This document shows positions 31,315-40,268 of a DNA stretch of 49,195 nt, one piece after another. Made by a program: the position numbers and the translations under genes. Under the pieces are notes generated by a model. The model had not been told where the DNA came from. It did not search any database and saw nothing but the letters and a program-made list of their open reading frames with translations. The first letter of the stretch is position 1. The number at the start of each line of letters is the position of its first letter. The stretch is taken from assembly GCA_030430165.1 (NCBI GenBank), contig JAUIGL010000047.1, positions 1-49,195 on the forward strand. Reading direction: 5' to 3'. The stretch comes from a bacterium. GTDB lineage: Bacteria > Desulfobacterota > Binatia > HRBIN30 > CADEER01.

Positions 31315-32055
31315 TCAACTCGAACCAAGTCGCAAAGTGGCGACCTGGATTGCCTGGGCGAGGTTGACTGCTCCGGTGTAGATGGCTCGGCCGACGATGA
31401 CTCCTTCGATGCCGGATTGTTCGTGTGGCAGCAGGGCTTCGATGTCGGCGATCGAGCCGACTCCTCCGGAGGCGATTACCGGGATCTCCAGCGCTTCGGC
31501 GAGCGCGGCGGTCGCTTCGACATTCACACCCTCCTGGGTGCCGTCGCGACTGATGTCGGTGTAGATGATCCGCGCCGCGCCGGCGTCCTGCATGCGCAGC
31601 GCGAGGTCGACGGCTTCCACCTCGCTGGTTTCGGTCCACCCCTTGACCGCGACCTTGCCGTCGCGCGCGTCGATGCCGACCGCGATCCGCCCGGCGAATC
31701 GGCTGCACGCGTCGGCGACGATCTCCGGCTGCTCGAGCGCCGCGGTGCCGAAGATGACGCGATCGACTCCCATGCCCAGCAACGCGCCGGCGCGCTCGAC
31801 CGTGCGCACGCCGCCGCCGACCTCGATCGGAATCGACAGGCCGGAAGCGAGCGACGCGATCGCCGTGCCGTTCACCGGCTGACCTTCGACCGCCCCGTCG
31901 AGATCGACGACGTGCAGGAAGGTCGCGCCCTCCTCGACCCAGCGCCGCCCCATGGCGAGCGGATCGTCGCCGTACACCGTCTCCTGATCGAGCTCACCGC
32001 GCAGCAAGCGCACGCACTTGCCGCCCTTCAGATCGATTGCGGGTAGAATCAGCAT
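31315..32055 (-). CDS. hisA: Phosphoribosylformimino-5-aminoimidazole carboxamide ribotide isomerase HisA
   Basis: Fourth step of histidine synthesis, an Amadori-type isomerase; a TIM-barrel relative of HisF. 246 residues. Landmarks: MLILPAIDLKGGKCVRL with Asp8, TFLHVVDLDGAVEG, IPIEVGGGVRTVERA, VGIDARDGKVAVKGW with Asp about 129, IIYTDISRDGTQEG and [13 protein letters not shown]. It ends at the right repeat of the GxxExxY cassette, one base beyond it. Upstream, a 167 bp inverted-repeat element separates it from hisH and begins 5 bases before the ATG, so hisA either reads through it or depends on a promoter within it. Confidence 0.96.
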   Translation of the reverse strand: MLILPAIDLKGGKCVRLLRGELDQETVYGDDPLAMGRRWVEEGATFLHVVDLDGAVEGQPVNGTAIASLASGLSIPIEVGGGVRTVERAGALLGMGVDRVIFGTAALEQPEIVADACSRFAGRIAVGIDARDGKVAVKGWTETSEVEAVDLALRMQDAGAARIIYTDISRDGTQEGVNVEATAALAEALEIPVIASGGVGSIADIEALLPHEQSGIEGVIVGRAIYTGAVNLAQAIQVATLRLGSS

Positions 32056-32059
32056 CGCC

Positions 32060-32226
32060 TAGAGGTCTGGCCGGAAGGTGGCTTCGTCGCGAGAATCGGC
32101 AGCCGCCTCGAGGGCAAGGAGCCGAATGCGAAGTCGTATCGGGCGATACGTCGAGCGTTCGGCGACGCAGCGATCGAGGATGGATGGCGATTCGCAGCAG
32201 AAGTCCATTTTTCGGTCAGGCCTCTA
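32060..32226. mobile_element. MITE-like 167 bp element between hisH and hisA
   Basis: Left end TAGAGGTCTGGCCGGA, right end TTCGGTCAGGCCTCTA, whose reverse complement matches the left end at 13 of 16 bases. The right end contains the hisH stop codon (TAG at 32224-32226 on the minus strand). A third end of the same family, TAGAGGCCTGGCCGATT, is at about 4245-4261. The interior (ATACGTCGAGCGTTCGGCGA, GATGGATGGCGATTCGCAGC) has no open frame of note. Confidence 0.55.
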
Positions 32227-32904
32227 ACTCGCTTTCGAGACGTCGCCGGCCTCGGCGACCAGCTTGCCGAAGTTGGCGAGAATCTTGAGCCCGATCGCCT
32301 GGCTCTTCTCCGGGTGAAACTGGCACGCGTAGAGGTTGTCGCGCACCACCGAAGCGACGAACTCGTTGCCGTACTGGGTTGCTGCGGCGACCACCGACGG
32401 ATCGTCCGACTCGGCGTAGTACGAGTGCACGAAGTAGACGAAGGAACCGTCGTCGATGCCGGCGAACAGCGGCGAGGGCGCGCGCAGCTCGATCTGGTTC
32501 CACCCCATGTGCGGCACCCGGTACTCGGGATCGTCGTTGGCGCGGAACCGCTTGCAGCGCCCCTTCAAGATGCCGAGACCGCGCACCGGACCGTACTCCT
32601 CGCTCTCTTCGAAGAGGAGCTGCAGGCCGACACAGATGCCGAGAAACGGCCGGCCGCTGTCGACCGCGCGGCGCACCGGTTCGACCAGGCCGAAGCGTTC
32701 GAGGTTCTCCATGCAAGCGCCGAACGCACCGACCCCGGGCAACACAACGCCGGCCGCGGCGTCGATCGCCGCGACGTCGCGCGTCACGTGGGCGACGTGA
32801 CCGACGCGTTCGAACGCCTTCTGCACCGAACGCAGATTGCCCATGCCGTAGTCGACGATGGCAATCTCGCCGGCCGCGGCGCCGCTCTGGTTTGAATCCG
32901 CCAT
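32224..32904 (-). CDS. hisH: Imidazole glycerol phosphate synthase subunit HisH
   Basis: Class I glutaminase that feeds ammonia to HisF. 226 residues with a 12-residue Ala/Gly/Ser-rich N-terminal extension before IAIVDYGMGNLRSVQKAF. The catalytic triad is visible: Cys91 in FLGICVGLQLLFE, His and Glu in CQFHPEKSQ near 205. PGVGAFGACMENL and MGWNQIEL are also typical. Its last codon and stop are supplied by the terminal repeat of the 167 bp element downstream, so the C-terminus (SKAS) may be a recent replacement. It lies 19 bases after hisB in the same operon. Confidence 0.96.
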   Translation of the reverse strand: MADSNQSGAAAGEIAIVDYGMGNLRSVQKAFERVGHVAHVTRDVAAIDAAAGVVLPGVGAFGACMENLERFGLVEPVRRAVDSGRPFLGICVGLQLLFEESEEYGPVRGLGILKGRCKRFRANDDPEYRVPHMGWNQIELRAPSPLFAGIDDGSFVYFVHSYYAESDDPSVVAAATQYGNEFVASVVRDNLYACQFHPEKSQAIGLKILANFGKLVAEAGDVSKAS

Positions 32905-32923
32905 CAGCCTGCGACCTCGCGCG

Positions 32924-33526
32924 CTAGAGCGAGCCCTTGGTGGACAGCACTCCGGCGACCCGCGGGTCGACCTGGGTCGCGCCGTCGAGGGCGCGCGCCA
33001 GCGCCTTGAAGGTCGCCTCGATGATGTGATGCGCGTTGCGCCCTCGCACCATGTCGACGTGCAGATTCATGCCGAGCTGATTGACGAACGCCAGCAGGAA
33101 GTCGTGGATCAGCTCGGTGTCGAAGTTGCCGACTCGCGCCTGCGGAATGTCGACGTCGTAGACCAGGAACGGCCGGCCGCTGAGGTCGACCGTCACCCGC
33201 ACCAGGGCCTCGTCGAGCGGGCAAGCAGCCTCGCCGAAGCGCCGGATTCCCTTCTTGTCGCCGAGCGCCTCGCCCAACGCTTGTCCGAGCGCCAGGCCGA
33301 CGTCCTCGACGGTGTGGTGCTGGTCGACTTCGAGGTCGCCGACGGCGCGAATGTCGAGATCGAGAAAGCCGTGCCGCGCCAGGCTGTCGAGCATGTGATC
33401 GAAGAACGGAATTCCCGTGTCGATCTTCGCTTTGCCGCTCCCGTCGACCCCGAGCCGCACCGAAATATCGGTCTCTTTGGTCTTCCGGGAAACGTTGCCG
33501 TTTCGTTTGCGAGCCCTGGCCGCCAT
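32924..33526 (-). CDS. hisB: Imidazoleglycerol-phosphate dehydratase HisB
   Basis: Dehydrates IGP to imidazole-acetol phosphate using Mn2+. 200 residues; a stand-alone dehydratase without the phosphatase domain seen in enteric HisB. Metal-binding His and Glu motifs: GIPFFDHMLDSLARHG, DQHHTVEDVGLALGQAL, FDTELIHDFLLAF and GRNAHHIIEATFKALARAL. A basic N-terminus (RARKRNGNVSRKTKE) precedes the domain. The next gene downstream is hisH. The gene upstream in the operon, hisD, is 349 bases away across repeat R3. Confidence 0.96.
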   Translation of the reverse strand: MAARARKRNGNVSRKTKETDISVRLGVDGSGKAKIDTGIPFFDHMLDSLARHGFLDLDIRAVGDLEVDQHHTVEDVGLALGQALGEALGDKKGIRRFGEAACPLDEALVRVTVDLSGRPFLVYDVDIPQARVGNFDTELIHDFLLAFVNQLGMNLHVDMVRGRNAHHIIEATFKALARALDGATQVDPRVAGVLSTKGSL

Positions 33527-33875
33527 GACAACCTCCGCGAGCGAGCGTCCCGACTGCCGACCGCAAAGTCAAGCAGGGTCGGCGCCGGGTCGGGTGTCGG
33601 TTTGAAACTCGGAGAGCGACCGATGCGCTGCGACTACAATCGATCCATCGAACGTTCTGAAGATACATTGGTGGGGCTTCGCCCCCATTCGAGGGACCCT
33701 CATCCTGCCCTTCTCCCACAGGGAGAAGGGAATTCAGATGCCTCTCCCTGTGGGAGAGGTCGGCCGAAGGCCGGGTGAGGGCCCCTCGAATGACCGAGCG
33801 CTAGCGAGGCTCCGAAGTTCCTCCAAACCGACCAAGACTCGGCATCGCCGTTCGAACGATCGTAGAATGTTTCGA
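33527..33875. repeat. Palindromic repeat R3 (CTCTCCC family) between hisD and hisB
   Basis: 349 bases without a gene. From about 33672 to 33814 it holds a full copy of the CTCTCCC-type element: GGGGCTTCGCCCCC, GAGGGACCCTCATCC, CTTCTCCCACAGGGAGAAGG, CCTCTCCCTGTGGGAGAGG, GGCCGAAGGCCGGGTGAGGG and ATGACCGAGCGCTAGCGAGG. It stands inside the his operon, so hisB to hisF may be transcribed independently of hisD. Confidence 0.7.
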
Positions 33876-35177
33876 TCAGCCGCGGCGCAACCGGATGGCC
33901 GCCGCGTGCGCGTCGTAGCCTTCGAGCTCGGCGAGGGTCTCGACCGCCGGTCCGAGACGCCGGATCGCGGCCTGGCTCGCCGACACCACACTGGTGCGCT
34001 TGACGAAGTCGTAGACGCCGAGCGGCGAGAAAAAGCGCGCCGACCCGCCCGTCGGCAGGACATGGTTGGGCCCGGCGAGATAGTCGCCGAGCGGCGCCGG
34101 GGCGTCGTCGCCACAGAAGATCGCCCCCGCGTTGCGCAGTCGCGCCGCCACCTTGGTGGCGTCGCGCACCTGCAGCTCGAGGTGCTCGGGCGCGATCTCC
34201 TCGGCGATCTCGATCGCCTCGTCGAGGTTGCGAACGACGATCAGCGCGCCGCGACGCCGCAGCACGCGGGCGATGTCGCGGCGCCGCGGCAACTCGGGCA
34301 GCTGAAGATCGATCTCGCGCGCCACCGCCGCCGCCACGCGCTTCGACGGGGTCAGCAAGATGGCGCACTCGTCGCCACTGCCGTGCTCGGCCTGCGCCAG
34401 CAGGTCGGCAGCGACGTAGTCGGCTCGCGCACTCGTATCGGCGATCACCAGCACCTCGCTCGGACCGGCGGTCGCGTCGATGTCGACCTGGCCGTAGACC
34501 TGGCGCTTGGCGGCCTGGACGTAGGCGTTGCCCGGACCGACGATCTTGTCGACCCGCGGGATCGTCTTGGTTCCGTAGGCCAACGCCGCCACCGCCTGAG
34601 CACCGCCGACGCGGTACACCGAATCGACGCCGGCGATTCGCGCCGCCGCGAGCACCGCCGTCGGGTGACCCTGCGGCCCGGCCGGCGAGACCATCACCAC
34701 CTCGTCGACGCCGGCGACTCGGGCAGGGATGATGTTCATCAGGACCGACGACGGATAGGCGCCCTTGCCGCCGGGAACGTATACCCCGACGCGGCGCAGC
34801 GGCGTGATGTTCTGGCCTAGGGTGAGCCCTGCCGAGTCGCGGAACTTCCAGGACGATTGCTTCTGCTTGGCGTGAAAGGCACGGATCCGGCGAGCCGCCG
34901 TGCGCAAGGCACGCACGACCTTGGCCGGCATCGCCTCGACCGCGGCGTCGAGCTCGCGCTCGCCGACCCGCAGCGAGCGCGGCGTCAGCGCGATCCCGTC
35001 GAGCTGCTTGGCGAGCTCGATCACCGCCGCGTCACCGCGCCGCCGCACCTTGGCGACGATCGCCGCCGCCGCCGTTTCGGCGCGCGCGGTGTCGGCCTCC
35101 TGGGTCGCCCGCAAACGCTCGAGCTGCTTGGCAAAGCCACGCGCGCTGGTATCGAGAGTCCGAATCGTCTCGCTCAT
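33876..35177 (-). CDS. hisD: Histidinol dehydrogenase HisD
   Basis: Final two steps of histidine synthesis (histidinol to histidine), NAD- and zinc-dependent. 433 residues, normal length. Motifs: VGVYVPGGKGAYPSSVLMN, GVDEVVMVSPAG, YRVGGAQAVAALAYGT, DKIVGPGNAYV, AGPSEVLVIAD, LLAQAEHGSGDE (metal/catalytic His), EEIAPEHLEL and GDYLAGPNHVLPTGG. It begins with an ATG that overlaps the murA stop (ATGA), so murA, not hisG, is its operon neighbour. Palindromic repeat R3 follows it. Confidence 0.96.
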   Translation of the reverse strand: MSETIRTLDTSARGFAKQLERLRATQEADTARAETAAAAIVAKVRRRGDAAVIELAKQLDGIALTPRSLRVGERELDAAVEAMPAKVVRALRTAARRIRAFHAKQKQSSWKFRDSAGLTLGQNITPLRRVGVYVPGGKGAYPSSVLMNIIPARVAGVDEVVMVSPAGPQGHPTAVLAAARIAGVDSVYRVGGAQAVAALAYGTKTIPRVDKIVGPGNAYVQAAKRQVYGQVDIDATAGPSEVLVIADTSARADYVAADLLAQAEHGSGDECAILLTPSKRVAAAVAREIDLQLPELPRRRDIARVLRRRGALIVVRNLDEAIEIAEEIAPEHLELQVRDATKVAARLRNAGAIFCGDDAPAPLGDYLAGPNHVLPTGGSARFFSPLGVYDFVKRTSVVSASQAAIRRLGPAVETLAELEGYDAHAAAIRLRRG

Positions 35178-36436
35178 CCCCGAGCTCCTTTCACTCGCTC
35201 GATACTGGCGCCGAGCGCCGCGAGCTTCTCCTCGATCCGCTCGTAACCGCGATCGAGGTGGTAGACGCGACGGACTTCGGTGGTGTTGTCGGCAACCAGC
35301 CCGACCAGGATCAGCGAGACGCTGGCCCGCAGATCGGTCGCCATCACCGGCGCGCCGCTGAGCTGCTCGACCCCGCGCACCACCGCGTTGTGCCCGTCGA
35401 GAGAAATGTCGGCGCCGAAGCGCAAGAACTCGTTGGCGTGCATGAAGCGGTTCTCGAACACCGTCTCGGTGATCACCGAGGTGCCCTGGCTGACCGTCGC
35501 CAACGCCATCATCTGCGCCTGCAAGTCGGTGGGGAAGCCGGGATAGGGCAGCGTCTTGATGTCGACCCCGGCGAGTCGCCGCGCCGCCCGCGCGACGATC
35601 GCGTCGTCGCGCTCCTCGAGCTCGGCGCCGGCTTCGCGCAGCTTGACCAACAAAGCGTGCAGATCGCCGCTGCGCGCACCGCGCACCACGACTTCGCCGC
35701 GGGTCATCGCCGCGGCGATGAGAAAGGTCCCGGCTTCGATGCGGTCGGGCAGGACCTGGTGGTTCATGCCGCCCAGCTGGCTGGCGCCGCGCACCCGCAC
35801 GATCGCCTCACCGGCGCCCTCGATGTCCGCCCCCATCGACCGCAATGCCGCCGCCAGATCGACGATCTCCGGTTCGCGCGCGGCGTTCTCGATCACCGTC
35901 TCGCCGTGCGCCAGCGACGCCACCATCATCAAGTGCTCAGTCGCGCCCACCGAGGGAAAATCGAGCTGCACCTCGGCGCCGCGCAGCCGATCGGCCCGGG
36001 CCTCGGTGTAGCCGTGCACCAGATCGAGCTCGGCGCCGAGCTGTTGCAGCGCGTGCAAGTGCAGATTGACCGGCCGGCCGCCGATCGCACACCCTCCCGG
36101 CTGGGAAACCCGGGCGTGGCCGAGTCGCGCCAGCAGCGGCCCGAGCACCAGGAACGACGCGCGCATCGTCTTGACCAATTCGTAGGGGGCCTCCGAAGAC
36201 GTGATCTCGCCAGCGGTGATGGCCACCGTCGAGCCGTCTTCTTCGACCTCGGCGCCGAGGTCACTGAGCAGGCGCAGCGCGGTTCGCACGTCCTGCACCT
36301 GCGGCAGGTTGCCGACAACGCACCGCTGGTCGGTGAGCAAGGTGGAGAAGAGGATCGGCAGCGCCGCGTTCTTCGCCCCGGCGACCTGCACCTCGCCGGT
36401 CAGCCGCCGTCCTCCTTTGACTCGAATTACGTCCAT
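35174..36436 (-). CDS. murA: UDP-N-acetylglucosamine 1-carboxyvinyltransferase MurA
   Basis: First committed step of peptidoglycan synthesis, transferring enolpyruvate from PEP to UDP-GlcNAc in the cytoplasm. 420 residues from the ATG at 36436; the open frame upstream is not used. The catalytic Cys116 lies in SQPGGCAIGGRPV (the fosfomycin target). Lys22-Asn23 in VAGAKNAALPIL and LPYPGFPTDLQAQMMAL are further hallmarks; the last segment, HLDRGYERIEEKLAALGA, is complete. It overlaps hisD by 4 bases and follows prmC in the operon after 123 bases. Confidence 0.97.
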   Translation of the reverse strand: MDVIRVKGGRRLTGEVQVAGAKNAALPILFSTLLTDQRCVVGNLPQVQDVRTALRLLSDLGAEVEEDGSTVAITAGEITSSEAPYELVKTMRASFLVLGPLLARLGHARVSQPGGCAIGGRPVNLHLHALQQLGAELDLVHGYTEARADRLRGAEVQLDFPSVGATEHLMMVASLAHGETVIENAAREPEIVDLAAALRSMGADIEGAGEAIVRVRGASQLGGMNHQVLPDRIEAGTFLIAAAMTRGEVVVRGARSGDLHALLVKLREAGAELEERDDAIVARAARRLAGVDIKTLPYPGFPTDLQAQMMALATVSQGTSVITETVFENRFMHANEFLRFGADISLDGHNAVVRGVEQLSGAPVMATDLRASVSLILVGLVADNTTEVRRVYHLDRGYERIEEKLAALGASIERVKGARG

Positions 36437-36559
36437 TCGCCTTGCCGCTCGGCACGAATGGGGCTCGAGGATACACCAAAGAGAGCGCACCCCGACCTCG
36501 CTGGCCGACGCAGATCTGCATTCGTAGCACGTCGCGCCACCGATGACTGCCCTGCCGCC

Positions 36560-37413
36560 TCAGCAACCTTCGACGATCGAGGACGCCGCCAGCACCCGCG
36601 GCTGCCCCGCCAGGTCGCGGTGCACGGCGGCCTTCGAGTATCCCGCGCTGCCGGCGGCGGCGAGCGCGACCTGGCCCTGGTCGGCGCCGATCTCGATCAG
36701 CACCGCGCCACCGCCGGCCAGCCGCCGGCTCGCCTGCTGCAGCAGTCGGCCGATCAGGTCCATCCCCGCGCTGCCGCCGCGCAGCGCCATGGGAGGTTCC
36801 CAATCGAGCTCGGGCGCCAGCACCGCGCCGTCGGCGACGTACGGAGGATTCGAGACGATCACGTCGAAATGCCCCGGCACCGCGGCCAGCAGGTCGGACT
36901 CGACCAGCGTCACCCGATCCGAGAGCCGGTGGCGCTCGAGGTTGCCGGCGGCGACCGCCAGTGCGGCCGGCGAGCGGTCGCAGGCGACTACCTCGGCCGA
37001 CGGCCGGGCATTGGCAATGGCGATGGCGATGCAACCGCTGCCGGTGCCGACATCGCAGACCCGGGCGCCCGGCGCGACTACTCCGAGCGCGAGCTCGACC
37101 AGCAGCTCGGTCTCCGGGCGCGGGATCAAGACGTCGCGGGTGACCGCGAAGGTCAGCGAATGGAACTCCTTTTCGCCGACGATGTAGGCAACCGGCTCGC
37201 GGCGCTCGCGGCGCGCCACCAGCGCGGCGAATGCGGCCGCGACTTCAACCGGACACGCATCGCGCAGGCGGGCGATGACGCCACTGCGGCTGAGTCCGGC
37301 GGCGCGCGCCATCAGGACCTCGGCGTCGAGGCGGGCTCCCTCCACCCCGGCGCGTTCGAGCTGCGCCACCGCGTCGCCGATCAGCTCGGCGAACTTCGCA
37401 GCACCGGTGCCGG

Positions 37414-37417
<4 letters not shown>
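36560..37417 (-). CDS. prmC: Release factor glutamine methyltransferase PrmC/HemK
   Basis: Methylates the Gln of the GGQ motif in release factors. The C-terminal SAM fold has [16 protein letters not shown] (motif I), [11 protein letters not shown] (catalytic NPPY), and the N-terminal helical domain [20 protein letters not shown]. In-frame ATG, GTG or TTG codons are lacking between the prfA stop and the first conserved helix. The only plausible start is a CTG at 37417 that overlaps the prfA stop (CTGA). From there the protein has 285 residues, the family's usual length. Alternatively, an internal GTG would delete about 20 conserved residues. It is coupled to prfA, its substrate gene. Confidence 0.9.
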
Positions 37418-38493
<1,076 letters not shown>

Positions 38494-38519
38494 CGGCCGC
38501 CTCCTTTAGCGGAAACGCA

Positions 38520-38549
38520 AAGAGGGCGCAGGAACCCCGGCGCCCTCTT
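38520..38549 (-). terminator. Intrinsic terminator or attenuator after rpmE
   Basis: On the minus strand a 10 bp stem AAGAGGGCGC with GCGCCCTCTT, a loop of 10 bases, then TGCGTTTCC; the stem and short T-rich tail fit an intrinsic terminator between rpmE and prfA. It may partly uncouple rpmE from the operon behind it. Confidence 0.6.
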
Positions 38550-38581
38550 CCACCGCGCCGCCGGCGCGGGCCTCATTCTCG

Positions 38582-38785
38582 CTACTTCTGGATGCCGTAC
38601 TTGCGGCGGAAACGCTCCACGCGACCGGCCGTGTCCACCAGCTTCTGCTTGCCGGTATAGAACGGGTGGCAGGCCGAGCAGATGTCGACGTGGATTTCCT
38701 CGAGCGTCGACCGCGTCTCGAACGTGTTGCCACAGGCGCAGATCGCCTTGGCTTGATGGTACTCCGGGTGAATTCCTTCGCGCAT
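38582..38785 (-). CDS. rpmE: 50S ribosomal protein L31
   Basis: 67 residues, complete L31 with the zinc-binding (C+) form: Cys in ICACGN (16 and 18) and [10 protein letters not shown] (Cys about 37 and 40). The C-terminal segment [12 protein letters not shown] is standard. The GGAGAAG purine run stands just before the ATG. It is the first visible gene of the block rpmE-prfA-prmC-murA-his, an arrangement common in proteobacteria. C+ L31 binds zinc and is replaced by a C- form during zinc starvation in some bacteria; no C- copy is visible here. Confidence 0.96.
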   Translation of the reverse strand: MREGIHPEYHQAKAICACGNTFETRSTLEEIHVDICSACHPFYTGKQKLVDTAGRVERFRRKYGIQK

Positions 38786-38845
38786 GGCTCTTCTCCGAAT
38801 CGGTCTAGGTACCAGCTGAAGGCGGCGTTGGCAAGCGACCCCGGG

Positions 38846-40255
38846 TCAGTCGGCCAGGCGCTGCAGCAGGCGGATGTAGAAGCGAATCAGGTCGGCGTAG
38901 CCCTCGACCGAGATCCGCTCGTCGGTGCCGTGCATGCGATCGACGTCGACCTCGTCCATGCGGATCGGCAAAAAACGGTAGATTCCGTCTGCAATCCCTT
39001 GGTAGCGGCGGGCGTCGGTCATACCGAGGACCAGCGACGGCGCCACCAGGGCGTCGGGAAAGATTTCGACGATCGTCGCCTCGATCGCCCGGTACCCCTC
39101 GTTCTCGACGCTCGATACCGGCGACGGCTCGGTGGGTTCGTCGACGACGCGGATCGTCACCTCGGGATCATCGACCACCTTCTCCACGTGCTCCAGCACC
39201 GACCGGACCGAATCGCCCGGCAGGATCCGGAAGTTGACCAGGGCCCGCGCCTCGCGCGGCAGCACGTTGCCCTTGACCCCGGCCTCGAGCATGGTCACCG
39301 CGGTGGTGGTTCGCACCGTCGCCGCCGTGGTCGGCGCCGAATCCAGCGAGCGCAGCACGGCGCCTTTGAACAGCCACGTATTGTTCATCGCCAGGCGCTG
39401 CCAGAACGGCATCTCCGGCGCGAAGGCGGCGAGCTGCAGCTCGGTCACCTTCTCCAGCCGCGTCGGCATCGGGTTCTCCTCGAGGCGCGCCGCGGCGCGG
39501 GCTACCCGGCCGACCGGGGTCGAGGGCGGCGGCACCGAAGAATGGCCACCCGGCCCCTGCGAAAAGAGCTCGACCTTGGCAAATCCCTTCTCGGCGATCC
39601 CGACCGTCGCCAACGGCTGGTCGAGGTCTTCGATGATCCCCTCGAGAACGAAACCGCCTTCGTCCAGCACCATGGCGAGCCGCTCGCCGCGCTCGGCGAG
39701 CAGCGCGGCGATGGCGGCGGCGCCGAGGCCGTCGTTCTCCTCGTCGTGGCCAAACGCCAGATAAACCGTGCGCGACGGCGTGAACCCGCCGGCGACGAGC
39801 CGCTCCACCGCCTCGAGGATGCCGAAGACGCTGCTCTTGTCGTCGAGCGCCCCGCGTCCCCAAATATACCCGCCTTCGATCACCCCATCGTACGGCGGCT
39901 GGGCCCATAGCTCGGACTCGACCGGCACCACGTCGAGGTGGGCGGCGAGCAGAATCGGATTCCCCCTGCCCTTGCCCCAGGTGTAGAGCAGGCTCGCCTC
40001 GCCAACCACTTCCCGCTCGAGGGCGCGGTGCACCGCGGGAAATTGCCGTTCGATCTGCCGGTGCAACCCGGCGAAAGCCTCGGCGTTGGCGAGGGCCACG
40101 CCCTCTTGCGACTCGGTTCGCCAACGGATCGCCTCCGCCAGCCGCGCCGCCGCCGCGTCGGCGTCGACCTCGACCGGCTCGGCGAACGCTGCCGGCGCCG
40201 AGAGAACCCAGAGGAACCCCGCAATACCTACTATTACTCTCATAACCTTCCGCAT
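38846..40255 (-). CDS. Exported M20 family zinc peptidase (CPS1/PM20D1-like)
   Basis: 469 residues with a signal peptide (VMRVIVGIAGFLWVLSAPAAFA). M20 metal motifs in order: LLAAHLDVVPVE (His, Asp), IWGRGALDDKSSVFG (bridging Asp and Lys), AFGHDEENDGLGA (catalytic and metal Glu), MTDARRYQG and MHGTDERISVEGY (final His). The dimerisation/lid domain between has GPGGHSSVPPPSTPVG. Length and motif variants are closest to the carboxypeptidase S/PM20D1 group, which act on N-acyl amino acids or dipeptides. ATG at 40255 or 40243 are both possible. Adjacent to the GT-C-like gene (stop 14 bases upstream). Confidence 0.88.
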   Translation of the reverse strand: MRKVMRVIVGIAGFLWVLSAPAAFAEPVEVDADAAAARLAEAIRWRTESQEGVALANAEAFAGLHRQIERQFPAVHRALEREVVGEASLLYTWGKGRGNPILLAAHLDVVPVESELWAQPPYDGVIEGGYIWGRGALDDKSSVFGILEAVERLVAGGFTPSRTVYLAFGHDEENDGLGAAAIAALLAERGERLAMVLDEGGFVLEGIIEDLDQPLATVGIAEKGFAKVELFSQGPGGHSSVPPPSTPVGRVARAAARLEENPMPTRLEKVTELQLAAFAPEMPFWQRLAMNNTWLFKGAVLRSLDSAPTTAATVRTTTAVTMLEAGVKGNVLPREARALVNFRILPGDSVRSVLEHVEKVVDDPEVTIRVVDEPTEPSPVSSVENEGYRAIEATIVEIFPDALVAPSLVLGMTDARRYQGIADGIYRFLPIRMDEVDVDRMHGTDERISVEGYADLIRFYIRLLQRLAD

Positions 40256-40268
40256 TGTACTCGAACTT

